Positions 26,768 to 35,862 of a stretch of 64,000 nt of DNA are shown here, piece after piece. The stretch is taken from contig CBDDRC010000031.1 in assembly GCA_965232985.1 (NCBI GenBank), positions 1 to 64,000 of the forward strand, read 5' to 3'. Under the pieces are notes generated by a model. That model searched no databases and had not been told where the DNA came from. It saw only the letters and a list, made by a program, of their open reading frames with translations. Positions within the stretch are counted from its first letter, which is position 1. Each line of letters begins with the position of its first letter. The DNA is from JADFDG01 sp965232985 (lineage in GTDB: Bacteria; Pseudomonadota; Gammaproteobacteria; Pseudomonadales; JADFDG01). The translations under genes were made by a program, and so were the position numbers.

Positions 26768-27514
26768 ATGAAGGTACTGGTGTGCGATGACGAGCAACTG
26801 GCCCGGGAAAGGCTGTCGCGCCTCGTTGCCGACATGGATGGCTATGAGGTTGTCGGGGAGGCGGTGAACGGTGCGGAAGCCGTGCAGCGGCTGAACGAGA
26901 CCGAGGCCGACATCATCCTCATGGATATCCGTATGCCGCAAATGGACGGCCTCGAAGCGGCGAAGCTCATCAGCCTGAACAAAACACCGCCGGCCATCAT
27001 TTTCTGCACCGCCTACGATGATCACGCCCTGCAGGCCTTCAACGTCAACGCCGTCGGCTACCTGCTGAAACCGGTGCGCCGTGAAGCCCTGGCCGAGGCG
27101 CTGGCCAAGGCCCGCAGCCTGAATCGCGTGCAGCTTTCCGCCCTGTCCACCGTCACCGCCGCCAATGATCAATCGCACAAACAGCGCACCCATATTGGTG
27201 CCAAGACCCATCGGGGTATTGAGCTGGTGGCCCTGGACGATGTCCGCTATTTCCTCGCCGACCAGAAATACGTCACGGTTCGCTCCAGTCGCGGTGAGGT
27301 CCTGATCGATGAGACGCTCAAGGAGCTGGAAGACGAGTTCGGCGAGCGCTTCGTGCGGATTCATCGTAATTCGCTGGTCGCCCGCCGCTACATCGACGGC
27401 CTGGAGCATGTGAGTGCCGGCCACTATCAGGTGCGGCTCAAGGACACCGACGAAAGACTGATTGTGAGCCGTCGCCATGTAGCCGGCTTGCGACGGTTGT
27501 TGCAGCATCTGTAA
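26768..27514 (+). CDS. algR: AlgR-type LytTR response regulator
   Basis: A 248-residue regulator: receiver domain 1-120 with acidic pocket DDE (7-9), phosphoacceptor Asp53 in LMDIRMPQMDG and Lys in YLLKPV, then a LytTR DNA-binding domain (about 140-245, HRGIELVALDDVRYFLADQKY, FVRIHRNSLVARRYI). It partners with AlgZ encoded 50 bases upstream. Direct targets of AlgR-like proteins include exopolysaccharide and pilus genes in Pseudomonas; none is in this window. Confidence 0.92.
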   Translation: MKVLVCDDEQLARERLSRLVADMDGYEVVGEAVNGAEAVQRLNETEADIILMDIRMPQMDGLEAAKLISLNKTPPAIIFCTAYDDHALQAFNVNAVGYLLKPVRREALAEALAKARSLNRVQLSALSTVTAANDQSHKQRTHIGAKTHRGIELVALDDVRYFLADQKYVTVRSSRGEVLIDETLKELEDEFGERFVRIHRNSLVARRYIDGLEHVSAGHYQVRLKDTDERLIVSRRHVAGLRRLLQHL

Positions 27515-27531
27515 CCGCCTTGCGGTGCCGC

Positions 27532-27560
27532 TTGGCCCGCCTGCCGGCTTCCGCTATCCT
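27532..27560 (+). promoter_or_regulatory. Candidate sigma-70 promoter for the TRL lipoprotein gene
   Basis: TTGGCC (27532-27537) and TATCCT (27555-27560) are separated by 17 bases, an acceptable sigma-70 arrangement (4 of 6 and 5 of 6 matches to consensus by eye). It starts just after the algR stop and lies 66 bases before the TRL start. This would allow the small lipoprotein gene to be expressed apart from algR. Confidence 0.45.
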
Positions 27561-27626
27561 GCGGACGTTCTTCACCGGCCTGCCGCCCAACTCAATCCGA
27601 ACAACAACAATAAACAGGAACGTCGT

Positions 27627-27947
27627 ATGAAGCGCCTCTTTGCCCTGACCGCCGCCGTGGCCCTGTCTGTTGCAGTGAGTGGTTGTGCGGTTACTCTCGG
27701 ACCGGTCACCGGCCTTGTCTACACCAATGCGAAATATCCCTGGTCTGCCACCGGCAGCCCGAAGGAGCCGACCCGCGTCGGTCGCGCCACCGTGCGCTCG
27801 TTCTTCGGCGCGGTCGCTACCGGTGATGCCTCGATCCAGACGGCAGCACAAAACGGTGGCATTACCGAAATCCACCACGTCGACTACGAAGCCCAGAACG
27901 TATTCGGTGTGGTGGCCGACTTTACCGTGGTCGTTTACGGCAACTGA
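27627..27947 (+). CDS. TRL-family small lipoprotein
   Basis: A 106-residue precursor with a signal peptide and a lipobox-like VSGC (Cys20). The mature part (GPVTGLVYTNAKYPWSATG, then GRATVRSFFGAVATGDASIQ and a C-terminal ITEIHHVDYEAQNVFGVVADF) matches the TRL-like family (PF13146 type). These are periplasmic or outer-membrane proteins of unknown function. AGGA precedes the ATG. It is inserted between algR and hemC, which are adjacent in Pseudomonas, and is followed by a strong terminator, so it looks like a self-contained unit. Confidence 0.8.
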   Translation: MKRLFALTAAVALSVAVSGCAVTLGPVTGLVYTNAKYPWSATGSPKEPTRVGRATVRSFFGAVATGDASIQTAAQNGGITEIHHVDYEAQNVFGVVADFTVVVYGN

Positions 27948-28009
27948 CGGGCCCGCACTTTCAGGAGCCTGCGCGCTTCGGGAAAACCCGTATCTGCAGC
28001 AGGAAAGCG

Positions 28010-28035
28010 AAAAGGCCGCGCTCGTGCGGCCTTTT
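28010..28035 (+). terminator. Intrinsic terminator between the TRL lipoprotein gene and hemC
   Basis: AAAAGGCCGC (28010-28019) and GCGGCCTTTT (28026-28035) form a perfect 10-bp stem with a 6-base loop. The T run of the right arm serves as the release tract. It ends the TRL lipoprotein transcript and separates the algZR side from the hem operon. Confidence 0.85.
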
Positions 28036-28081
28036 CCCGTTTTCGGCTGCCTGCACCACCATAACCGGGCATCATCAACCC

Positions 28082-29023
28082 ATGGTCGAGATCATCCGCA
28101 TTGCCAGCCGCCAGAGCCCGCTCGCGCTCTGGCAGGCCAATCAGGTCGCTGACCGGCTGCGCTCACTGCATCCGGGCCTGCGCACGGAACTGCTGCTGCT
28201 GACCACCCAAGGTGATCGCATCCTCGATGCGCCGCTGGCAAAAGTCGGCGGCAAGGGTCTATTTGTGAAGGAACTGGAGCAGGCCATGCTGGACGGTCGC
28301 GCCGACATCGCCGTGCACTCGATGAAAGACGTGCCGATGGCGCTGCCGGATGGCCTCCTGCTGCCGGTGATCTGCACGCGCGAAGACCCGCGCGACGCGC
28401 TGGTCGCCAACCGGTTCCACATGGTCGACGAATTGCCGCCCGGCGCCGTTGTCGGCACCAGCAGCCTGCGCCGCGCCGCACAACTGCGGGCGCGAAGGCC
28501 CGATCTGGTCATCCGCGATTGTCGCGGCAATGTCCAGACGCGCCTCGCCAAACTCGACGCCGGCGACTACGACGCAATCATTCTCGCCAGCGCCGGCTTG
28601 AATCGTCTGGGCCTCGCTGCACGCATCGCCGGCTTTCTCGCCATTGAAGACAGCCTGCCGGCCGTCGGCCAGGGCGCAATCGGTATCGAGTGCCGCGCGC
28701 ACGATGCCACGACCCTCGCCCTGATTGCACCGCTTAACCATACGGAAACGTCGCTGTGCGTGCGCGCCGAGCGCGCCCTCAACTGGCAACTGCAAGGTGG
28801 TTGCCAGGTGCCGATTGCCGGCTTCGCGCAACAGGGCGCCGACCACACCCTGCATCTCGAAGCGCTGGTCGCCAGTGTCGATGGCCGCACCCTGTTGCGC
28901 GCAACGCAGCAAGGCAGCGCGACAGACCCGGAACGGCTCGGCATCGCCGTCGCCAATCTGTTGCTGGCGCAAGGTGCCGGTCGCATCCTGAGCGAGGTTT
29001 ATGAAAACGGATCGCGCCACTGA
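28082..29023 (+). CDS. hemC: Hydroxymethylbilane synthase (porphobilinogen deaminase)
   Basis: HemC joins four porphobilinogens into hydroxymethylbilane. The 313-residue product begins with the expected IRIASRQSPLALWQA and has GGKGLFVKELE and HSMKDVP, catalytic Asp in this stretch, RRAAQLRARRPDL, and the dipyrromethane attachment Cys241 in LQGGCQVPIAGFA. It heads a hemC-hemD-hemX-hemY operon with overlapping genes; the overlap with hemD is 23 bases. Confidence 0.95.
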   Translation: MVEIIRIASRQSPLALWQANQVADRLRSLHPGLRTELLLLTTQGDRILDAPLAKVGGKGLFVKELEQAMLDGRADIAVHSMKDVPMALPDGLLLPVICTREDPRDALVANRFHMVDELPPGAVVGTSSLRRAAQLRARRPDLVIRDCRGNVQTRLAKLDAGDYDAIILASAGLNRLGLAARIAGFLAIEDSLPAVGQGAIGIECRAHDATTLALIAPLNHTETSLCVRAERALNWQLQGGCQVPIAGFAQQGADHTLHLEALVASVDGRTLLRATQQGSATDPERLGIAVANLLLAQGAGRILSEVYENGSRH

Positions 29024-29828
29024 GACCGACCGGCCACTGGCTGGCCGCCACGTGCTGGTGACGCGCCCGGCGGCGCTCGTCGACGCGCTTGTCGCGATGC
29101 TCGTCGATGCCGGCGCCAGCCTGTACCGCGCGCCGCTGCTCAGGCTGGAACCCATCCCGGAAAGCCCGGTGCTGCGCGCACACGCGCAGGAACTCGACCG
29201 TTACGACATCCTCATCGTCACCAGCCGCAACGCCGTGCATTACGGTATGCCGTTGCTGGCAAGGTTCTGGCCGCAGTGGCCCGTCGCCCAACGGTGGCTG
29301 GCCATCGGTGCCGCCACCGCCGCAGCGCTCGCCACACATGGTATTGATGCGACGGCGCCGGCAGACGCGCGCTCCGAAGGCCTGCTGGCACTGACTGCAC
29401 TGCGCAATGTCGCCGGCCGGCGCGTGCTGCTGATTACCGGTGAAGGCGGCCGCGAGTTGCTCGAGGAAACCCTGGCCGCCCGCGGCGCGACCGTGTCGCG
29501 CCTGGCTGTCTACCGGCGCATTGGCGCGCCGGATGCGGTCGTCGCGATCAATACATTTCGTGACATTCTTGTCGATGCACCCGATGGCGTCGGCACGCGC
29601 GCCGCGCTGGTGACCAGCAGCGCGGCGTTGCAGAATCTGCTCGGGCTCGCGCCCTGGCTACCGGGCAGTGATGTCCGGGTCGTCGTCGCGAGCGAGCGCA
29701 TCGCGGCACAGGCCCGCGCTGCAGGCATTACCAATATCAGTACGGCGCAGGGCGCCGACGATACCCACATGGTGGCGGCATTGCGCGCCTGGGCGTGTGG
29801 TGCACGGAACAGCGAGGATCACGCATGA
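29001..29828 (+). CDS. hemD: Uroporphyrinogen-III synthase
   Basis: The 275-residue product has the two-lobe HemD pattern, which is poorly conserved in sequence. Supporting features are the N-terminal HVLVTRPAALVDALVAML, YDILIVTSRNAVHY, GRRVLLITGEGGRELLEETL and RLAVYRRIG, plus location between hemC and hemX. It closes hydroxymethylbilane into uroporphyrinogen III with inversion of ring D. The ATG at 29001 lies within hemC, 23 bases before its end. Confidence 0.88.
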   Translation: MKTDRATETDRPLAGRHVLVTRPAALVDALVAMLVDAGASLYRAPLLRLEPIPESPVLRAHAQELDRYDILIVTSRNAVHYGMPLLARFWPQWPVAQRWLAIGAATAAALATHGIDATAPADARSEGLLALTALRNVAGRRVLLITGEGGRELLEETLAARGATVSRLAVYRRIGAPDAVVAINTFRDILVDAPDGVGTRAALVTSSAALQNLLGLAPWLPGSDVRVVVASERIAAQARAAGITNISTAQGADDTHMVAALRAWACGARNSEDHA

Positions 29829-30826
29829 CTGACAGCTTTGCCGCCACCGCCCAGCGCCGCCGACAGACGTTGCTGCGCCTCGCTTTGGCTTTCGCCATCG
29901 TTGCCGTCGGCACCGCGCTGTGGGCTTGGGGTGACATGCGTGCACTCAAGGCGCACACAACATCGATCGAGCAACAACTCGACACAGCTCTACGGCACGA
30001 TGCGGCGCTTGCCGCGCAGGATCAGTCGTTCGCCCAGTCACTGGGTGCATTGCGCACCCGGCATGATGCTATCGCCAAACAGCTCGACGACCTGCACGAT
30101 ACCCGCCGCGCCGGCCTGCTTGCGGCAGAGGCCGAGTATCTGGCGCGCCTCGGGGCACAACGGCTCGCACTGATGCAGGATCCGGTCGGCGCACTGGCGC
30201 TGCTGGGCGCCGCCGAGGCAACGCTCAAGGATATCGACGACGTCGATGCGCATGCCGCGCGCGCCGCGCTGGCCAGCGACATGGCGTTATTGCGGATGGC
30301 TGCGACGCGCGACATCGAAGGCCTGTATCTGCGCCTTGCCGCCTTGTCCGTTGCCGTCGATGCCATTGCCGGCCGCGCCACTGACGTGCGGCCGGCAATC
30401 AGCACAATGCCACAGCCACCCACTGCGCAATCGGCGGGCGCAACGAACGAATCCTGGTGGCAACGCATGCAAAATTCACTGCTGTCGCTGGTCACTGTGC
30501 GCCGCGTCGACGCGCCACTGACGCCCATGATCACTGTCGGCGAACGCGCGCTCGCCGCCCAACATTTCGGGTTGCTGATCGAGCAGGCGCAACTGGCACT
30601 GCTGCAGCACCACGCCGGCATCTATCGGCACAGCCTTGCGCAGGCCGATATCTGGCTTGCCCGCATTGCTACCGGCGAACCGGCCGGCCGCAATGCGCTG
30701 CATCGCGAGCTCGCCAATCTGCAAACACTCGACATCGGCGGCAATCTGCCCGATCTGACGCTGTCGATCGCCGCCACCCGAACCCTGGCGGCACGCTTGC
30801 TGCCCAAGGCGGGCGCAACCCCATGA
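29825..30826 (+). CDS. hemX: HemX, uroporphyrinogen-III C-methyltransferase-like membrane protein
   Basis: A 333-residue protein with one N-terminal membrane helix (about 17-35, LALAFAIVAVGTALWAWG), a long coiled region (about 40-100) and a soluble domain containing WWQRMQNSLLSLVTVRRVD, typical of HemX. Although often labelled a methyltransferase, HemX lacks the methylase domain, and its role in the hem operon is not settled. The ATG at 29825 overlaps the hemD stop by four bases; an upstream start inside hemD is less likely. Confidence 0.88.
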   Translation: MTDSFAATAQRRRQTLLRLALAFAIVAVGTALWAWGDMRALKAHTTSIEQQLDTALRHDAALAAQDQSFAQSLGALRTRHDAIAKQLDDLHDTRRAGLLAAEAEYLARLGAQRLALMQDPVGALALLGAAEATLKDIDDVDAHAARAALASDMALLRMAATRDIEGLYLRLAALSVAVDAIAGRATDVRPAISTMPQPPTAQSAGATNESWWQRMQNSLLSLVTVRRVDAPLTPMITVGERALAAQHFGLLIEQAQLALLQHHAGIYRHSLAQADIWLARIATGEPAGRNALHRELANLQTLDIGGNLPDLTLSIAATRTLAARLLPKAGATP

Positions 30827-32070
30827 AACGTGCGCTGCTCTGGCTGCTCGCCGCGCTCGCGCTCGGCACCATCGCCGGCCAACTGATACTCGACGATCCG
30901 GGTTACCTGTTCGTTGCCTGGCATGAATACGTCGTCGAAACCAGCCTGTGGGTTGCCATCACCGGCGTGGCCGTGCTGTTTCTCGCGCTGCTGCTGGCAA
31001 TGGGTCTGCTCGGCGCTCTCGTCGATGCTGCCGCAACATTGCGCCGCTGGCGCGGTGAACAGCGCGCCCGCAAGGCCCGGGAACTCACTGAACAAGGCCT
31101 CGCCCGGTATGCTGCCGCCGAATGGCGCAAAGCAACCAGCACCCTGCTCAAGGCCGCCGAACTCGTCGACACCCCGCTGCTGGTGCGGCTCGCCGCCGCA
31201 CGCGCAGCAGAAGAAGATGGCCGCATCGATCTCGCCAGGCAGGTGCTGCGCGAAGCACGCACCAGTGCCGGCGCAGCGGTGCCGCTGGTCGATGTGCAGC
31301 TCGCCGCACTGAAATTACGCCACGATGATGCGCCCGGCGCACGACTGATTCTTGAGCTGTTGCGGGAAAAATTTCCACAACACCCCCGCGTCCTCGTTTT
31401 GCTCGCCGACACTTATGTGGCCCTGGGCGCCTGGGAGCCATTAACCCTGGTATTACCGACGCTGAAAAAACTGCTGCCACCGACCGCATGGGAAGCCCTC
31501 GCACGGCGCGCCTGGATCGGGCACATCACGGCCGTCGGCGGCGGCGCCGGCTATGCCAGCCGCAAGTCGCGCATTGATGCGCTGCGCGGCGCCTGGAAGT
31601 CGGCATCCGGCGATTTTCACAGCGACGAACAGCTCGTTGTAACGCTGGTCGACTTGCTGGTGAAATACGAGGAAAGCGACGAAGCGCAGGCAACGATTGA
31701 GCGCACCTTGAACAACGCATCGCCCGATAACTGGAGTGATGTGCTGATCGCACGCTATGGCCGGCTTGATGTCGAAAAGCCGGCCGAGCAACTTGCCACC
31801 ATCGAAAAATGGCTAACGATGCGACCGACCCATGCCGCGTTGCTGCTCGCGGCCGGCAGAAGCAGCCTGCGCAACAAATTGTGGGGCAAGGCGCGGGATT
31901 ATTTCGAGGCAAGCGCAGCGCGGCAAGCCACGCCGGAAGGTTGTGCCGAATTGGTGCGCCTGTACACGCGTCTTGGCGAGTCCGCAAAGGCCGAGCAGTT
32001 CCTGCGCAAACAGGCCGAACTGACCGGCAACGAATTGCCGAAACTGCCGTTGCCTACCGCAAGAATGTAA
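30823..32070 (+). CDS. hemY: HemY, TPR-containing tetrapyrrole-operon membrane protein
   Basis: A 415-residue product with two N-terminal membrane helices (about 4-24 and 41-65), then helical TPR-like repeats through to the C-terminus. The HemY N-terminal block is recognisable (DDPGYLFVAWHEYVVETSL). The last gene of the hemCDXY operon, it overlaps hemX by four bases. It is not protoporphyrinogen oxidase, despite sharing the symbol with the Bacillus enzyme. Function in proteobacteria is unclear. Confidence 0.9.
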   Translation: MKRALLWLLAALALGTIAGQLILDDPGYLFVAWHEYVVETSLWVAITGVAVLFLALLLAMGLLGALVDAAATLRRWRGEQRARKARELTEQGLARYAAAEWRKATSTLLKAAELVDTPLLVRLAAARAAEEDGRIDLARQVLREARTSAGAAVPLVDVQLAALKLRHDDAPGARLILELLREKFPQHPRVLVLLADTYVALGAWEPLTLVLPTLKKLLPPTAWEALARRAWIGHITAVGGGAGYASRKSRIDALRGAWKSASGDFHSDEQLVVTLVDLLVKYEESDEAQATIERTLNNASPDNWSDVLIARYGRLDVEKPAEQLATIEKWLTMRPTHAALLLAAGRSSLRNKLWGKARDYFEASAARQATPEGCAELVRLYTRLGESAKAEQFLRKQAELTGNELPKLPLPTARM

Positions 32071-32083
32071 ATCCGCACAGCAT

Positions 32084-33151
32084 TCACGGGCGTGCAGCCC
32101 AGGCGAACACGTCGGAAAAAATTCGCTCTGCCGGCAACCCGTGCGCCACGAAGGCATCCTGCGCGGCGTAAACCATCGCCGGCGAGCCGCAGGCATAAAC
32201 CAGCAACCTGTCAAAATCGTCCACGTCGGCCAGCGCAGCCTCGTGAACGAGGCCGGTGCGAATTGGGTCGCACTGCATTGCCTCGTCAACCCCGGAAGAA
32301 ATCACCGGCACGAAACGAATGTTGGCGTGTTCGCGCGCCCACCGTTCAGGCAATTCCGCAAGATAAAGTTCAGCCAGGCTGCGCACACCCCAATAGATCG
32401 CCATCGGCACTGTCCAGCGACGTGCAATCGCATGCTCGACGAACGCTTTCACCTGCGCAAAGCCGGTCGAGCCGGCGATGTACAGCACTGGCAGGAGCGG
32501 CTCGCCTGCCAATGTGCAATCACCCATCGGCAAGCGCAACGTCACCATCGGCTCACGGCGCAACAATGCCATTACGTCAAGCGAGGACGGATTTTCTTCG
32601 CCGTAACGGATGTGCAGTTCAAGATCGCGGCCACTCTCCGGTGGCGAGGCGATGGAAAACGCATACGCGGCTGCTTTGGAAACAGCTCCGGAAAGAACAC
32701 CTGCGCCGGCGCCATCAAGAATCTCGAGGTACTGGCCCGCAAGCCGCTCCACATGCCTGCCCGCTGGCAGGCGCAAATGCACACGCGAAATTTGGTCGCT
32801 GAGCGGCGCAATTGCCACAACCTGTGCGGCAACCTCCACCACTGGCAGTTGGCCAGGACCGTAAACCCCCTCCACAGCAAGCGTGCAGTCGCCGCGTGCC
32901 GCGACGAGACAGGGCAACACCGCTGCCGATTCGCCATCGGCGGTGATGTGCTCGTGCGAGCGTTGGTGTTCAACTGCGCCGCGCAGCAACGCGCCTGCGC
33001 AGCGCAAGCAATTGCCACCGGAACATGCCTGCGGAAAGGTAAACCCGGCGCGCCGTCCGGCCTCAAGAATCGTTTCGCCCGCCGTCGCCGGGAAATTTTG
33101 GCCGCCGGGCAACAGGACTATCGTTGCGAATTGCGAGTTGTCAGTGGCCAC
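32084..33151 (-). CDS. 2Fe-2S ferredoxin / FAD-NAD(P)H reductase fusion (AscD-like)
   Basis: A 355-residue flavoprotein. Residues 1-90 are a plant-type ferredoxin with cluster cysteines C43, C48, C51 and C81 (ACSGGNCLRC and LPC). An FAD-binding barrel follows (YAFSIASPPE) and then an NAD(P)-binding lobe (LYIAGSTGFAQVKAFVEHAI, YACGSPAMVYAAQDAF). Such reductases are often labelled CDP-6-deoxy-glucoseen reductase and pass electrons to an unknown partner. The GTG at 33151 has AGAGGGG upstream. In Pseudomonas a similar gene lies near ubiD, as here. It converges on hemY with a 13-base gap. Confidence 0.85.
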   Translation of the reverse strand: MATDNSQFATIVLLPGGQNFPATAGETILEAGRRAGFTFPQACSGGNCLRCAGALLRGAVEHQRSHEHITADGESAAVLPCLVAARGDCTLAVEGVYGPGQLPVVEVAAQVVAIAPLSDQISRVHLRLPAGRHVERLAGQYLEILDGAGAGVLSGAVSKAAAYAFSIASPPESGRDLELHIRYGEENPSSLDVMALLRREPMVTLRLPMGDCTLAGEPLLPVLYIAGSTGFAQVKAFVEHAIARRWTVPMAIYWGVRSLAELYLAELPERWAREHANIRFVPVISSGVDEAMQCDPIRTGLVHEAALADVDDFDRLLVYACGSPAMVYAAQDAFVAHGLPAERIFSDVFAWAARP

Positions 33152-33265
33152 GCCATACCCCTCTGCTTCGGGAGTTAACCCGCCGAATAAATCATGATAG
33201 CCTCCGCCAAACCCGCTAACGAACGGGCTGTCGTGTAGCACTTATTAACCCATTGGAGATACCAC

Positions 33266-34228
33266 ATGATCCGGAAATTGGTCTTGTTGAGTGCGTGTGC
33301 CGCTCTTGCATTCACCTTGAGCGGTTGCGGCAGCGACAGCAGCGCACCCGCGGCGCCGGCCGTTGCCCTCAGCGGCACCGCGGCGACCGGCGCCCCGATT
33401 GCCAGTGCGGCAATTGCCATTCGCTGCGCAAGTGGCGGTGAAATCACCACCATGACGAATGCTGCCGGCGAGTACACCGTCACGGTCGATACGATGACCG
33501 CAGCCGCTGCCGTCATGCCGTGCGCCCTGCAGATCACGCTGCCGGGCGACGCAAGCCCGGGAGTGCCTTACCTGTACGGCCTCGCCGAGGCAAACGGCAC
33601 GGCAAACATTACGCCACTCACCGGTCTGGCCGTTACCCAGGCCATCAACGCAGCGGCAGGCGTTTCTGCCGGGGACTGGTTCGCCGGCACTACCCTGACC
33701 TTCCCGACAGCGGAGCAAATTGCCGCCGCCCGGACAGCCGTCGAGACGGCTCTGCAAACCGCAACCGGTGCAGCCACGGTTCCGTTCAACATCTTCACCA
33801 CATCGTTCGCCGCCGATTCAACGAGCGACTACGACGTCTGGCTGGACCGTTTCAACCAAGCACTGGTTACCGCCGGCACGAACTACAGCGCCTTGATGGC
33901 TGCCTTTGTCAGCGGTGGTGGCTTCGGCAGCATCACCATTGATGTGACGCCGGTCACCGGCGGTGGCGGGACGATGCAGGTCACCGTTAGCGTCAGCGGA
34001 GTCGCCGGCCAGACCGTTACCATAACCGGTGTTCCGCAGCCGGCGAACCAAGGCGAGTTCTGCAACAGCAGCGTTCTCCAAGGGTATATTTATCAGGGTG
34101 ACGGCGCGACAGTGACGATCAACAGTTGCTCGTTCAGCGGCAATACCGGCACGATCAGTGCAACGGTACTCATCACGACGCCCGTCACGATGAGTATCCC
34201 ATACTCGGCAACCTACACATGGCTCTGA
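33266..34228 (+). CDS. Hypothetical lipoprotein
   Basis: A 320-residue prolipoprotein with lipobox LSGC (Cys21) followed by Gly/Ser, then an Ala/Pro-rich linker. Residues about 35-95 resemble a carboxypeptidase-regulatory-like beta domain (ATGAPIASAAIAIRC, NAAGEYTVTV). The central part is helical. The C-terminal third is Thr/Gly/Val-rich beta structure with two Cys (GEFCNSSVLQG, TINSCSF). I know no specific function; a surface or periplasmic role is likely. It ends before a strong terminator at 34254-34284. Confidence 0.75.
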   Translation: MIRKLVLLSACAALAFTLSGCGSDSSAPAAPAVALSGTAATGAPIASAAIAIRCASGGEITTMTNAAGEYTVTVDTMTAAAAVMPCALQITLPGDASPGVPYLYGLAEANGTANITPLTGLAVTQAINAAAGVSAGDWFAGTTLTFPTAEQIAAARTAVETALQTATGAATVPFNIFTTSFAADSTSDYDVWLDRFNQALVTAGTNYSALMAAFVSGGGFGSITIDVTPVTGGGGTMQVTVSVSGVAGQTVTITGVPQPANQGEFCNSSVLQGYIYQGDGATVTINSCSFSGNTGTISATVLITTPVTMSIPYSATYTWL

Positions 34229-34253
34229 TCAGCCACTGACACACGTACTGCCA

Positions 34254-34284
34254 ACAATGCCCCGCCTGCGGGGCATTGTTTTTT
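34254..34284 (+). terminator. Intrinsic terminator after the hypothetical lipoprotein gene
   Basis: ACAATGCCCCGC (34254-34265) and GCGGGGCATTGT (34268-34279) form a 12-bp stem with the two central pairs probably open, followed by a T6 run (34279-34284). This is a textbook rho-independent terminator, 25 bases after the stop at 34228. On the opposite strand it could also act after ubiD. Confidence 0.9.
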
Positions 34285-34340
34285 GTGGCGCCAGCAAAAC
34301 AGTGCGGACGGCAGGCCGTTGTGCCGAAAGGCGGACCGCG

Positions 34341-35807
34341 CTAGCCCAAACCCAATGACACCCACAGCGCATCAATACGCTGCTTCACCGCCGCATCCAT
34401 CGCAATCGGCGCGCCCCATTGGCGATTTGTTTCACCGGGCCATTTGCTGGTCGCATCGAAACCGATTTTCGAGCCAAGACCTGACACCGGCGAAGCAAAA
34501 TCCAGATAGTCGATAGGTGTGTTTTCGATAATGACGGTATCGCGCTGCGGATCCATCCGCGTGGTCATTGCCCAGATCACGTCTTTCCAGTCGCGGGCAT
34601 TGATGTCGTCGTCGGTAACGATCACGAATTTGGTATACATGAACTGGCGCAGAAAACTCCACACACCGAACATTACCCGTTTGGCGTGTCCCGGGTATTG
34701 TTTCTTCATTGTCACCACAGCCATGCGGTAGGAGCAGCCTTCCGGCGGCAAATAAAAATCCGTGATTTCCGGAAACTGCTTTTGCAGGATCGGCACAAAC
34801 ACTTCATTCAGGGCAACGCCCAGTATCGCCGGCTCGTCCGGCGGCCGACCGGTATAGGTGCTGTGGTAAATCGGGTTGTCGCGATGGCTGATGCACTCGA
34901 CGGTAAATACCGGAAATTTTTCAACTTCGTTGTAGTAGCCGGTGTGATCGCCAAACGGGCCTTCATCGGCCATGTCATTCGGGGCAATGTAACCCTCCAA
35001 GACAATTTCCGCGCTCGCCGGCACCTGCAAATCGTTGGTGAGACACTTCACCACTTCCGTGCGTGAGCCACGCAGCAGGCCGGCGAAACCGTATTCGCTC
35101 AAGGTATCCGGTACCGGCGTCACGGCACCGAGTATTGTCGCCGGGTCGGCGCCGAGCGCGACCGCGACCGGGAATTTCTGGCCGGGCCGGGCGCTGCACC
35201 ACTCGCGGAAATCCAGAGCACCGCCACGATGCGACAGCCAGCGCATGATCAGCCGATTCCTGCCGATCAGCTGCTGCCGATAAATGCCGAGGTTCTGCCG
35301 CTCCTTGTGCGGACCTTTGGTAATCACCAGCGGCCAGGTGATCAGCGGGCCGGCGTCGCCGGGCCAGCAGGTCTGGATCGGCAGCTTTTCGAGATCGACT
35401 TCGGAGCCGCGCAGCACATTTTCCTGGCAGGGTGCGCGCGCGACTTCGCGGGGAGTCAGATTCAGTGCCTGCCGAAACAGCGGCAACTTGTCCCAGGCAT
35501 CCCTGATGCTGATCGGTGGTTCCGGCTCCTTGAGGAAAGCCAGCACCCGGCCGACTTCGCGCAGTGATTCGACCGAGTCCTGGCCCATGCCCAGTGCCAC
35601 CCGGCGCGGCGTGCCGAACAGGTTGCCCAGCACCGGCATGCCGTACCCGGTCGGCTGCTCGAACAGAATCGCCGGGCCACCCGCGCGCAACACGCGGTCG
35701 CAGACCTCGGTCATTTCCAGATGCGGCGATATCGGCGTGCTGATGCGTTTGAGTTCCCCCTGCGCCTCAAGGTGGCGCAGGAAGTCACGCAGGTCGGTGT
35801 ATTGCAT
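34341..35807 (-). CDS. ubiD: UbiD, 4-hydroxy-3-polyprenylbenzoate decarboxylase
   Basis: UbiD removes the carboxylate from the prenylated ring in ubiquinone synthesis, using prenylated FMN supplied by UbiX (not in this window). The 488-residue product has the family start MQYTDLRDFLRHLEAQGELKR, the flavin-site region IYRQQLIGRNRLIMRWLSHRGG and EGPFGDHTGYYN with the catalytic acid residues. The ATG at 35807 follows GGGAG; the frame continues open upstream but outside the family. Length matches E. coli UbiD (497). Confidence 0.94.
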   Translation of the reverse strand: MQYTDLRDFLRHLEAQGELKRISTPISPHLEMTEVCDRVLRAGGPAILFEQPTGYGMPVLGNLFGTPRRVALGMGQDSVESLREVGRVLAFLKEPEPPISIRDAWDKLPLFRQALNLTPREVARAPCQENVLRGSEVDLEKLPIQTCWPGDAGPLITWPLVITKGPHKERQNLGIYRQQLIGRNRLIMRWLSHRGGALDFREWCSARPGQKFPVAVALGADPATILGAVTPVPDTLSEYGFAGLLRGSRTEVVKCLTNDLQVPASAEIVLEGYIAPNDMADEGPFGDHTGYYNEVEKFPVFTVECISHRDNPIYHSTYTGRPPDEPAILGVALNEVFVPILQKQFPEITDFYLPPEGCSYRMAVVTMKKQYPGHAKRVMFGVWSFLRQFMYTKFVIVTDDDINARDWKDVIWAMTTRMDPQRDTVIIENTPIDYLDFASPVSGLGSKIGFDATSKWPGETNRQWGAPIAMDAAVKQRIDALWVSLGLG

Positions 35808-35862
35808 GGAGTGCTCCCGGGAGTCCGGGGCAGGATAGCCGAAACAGCGGGTGCAGCCCGCT

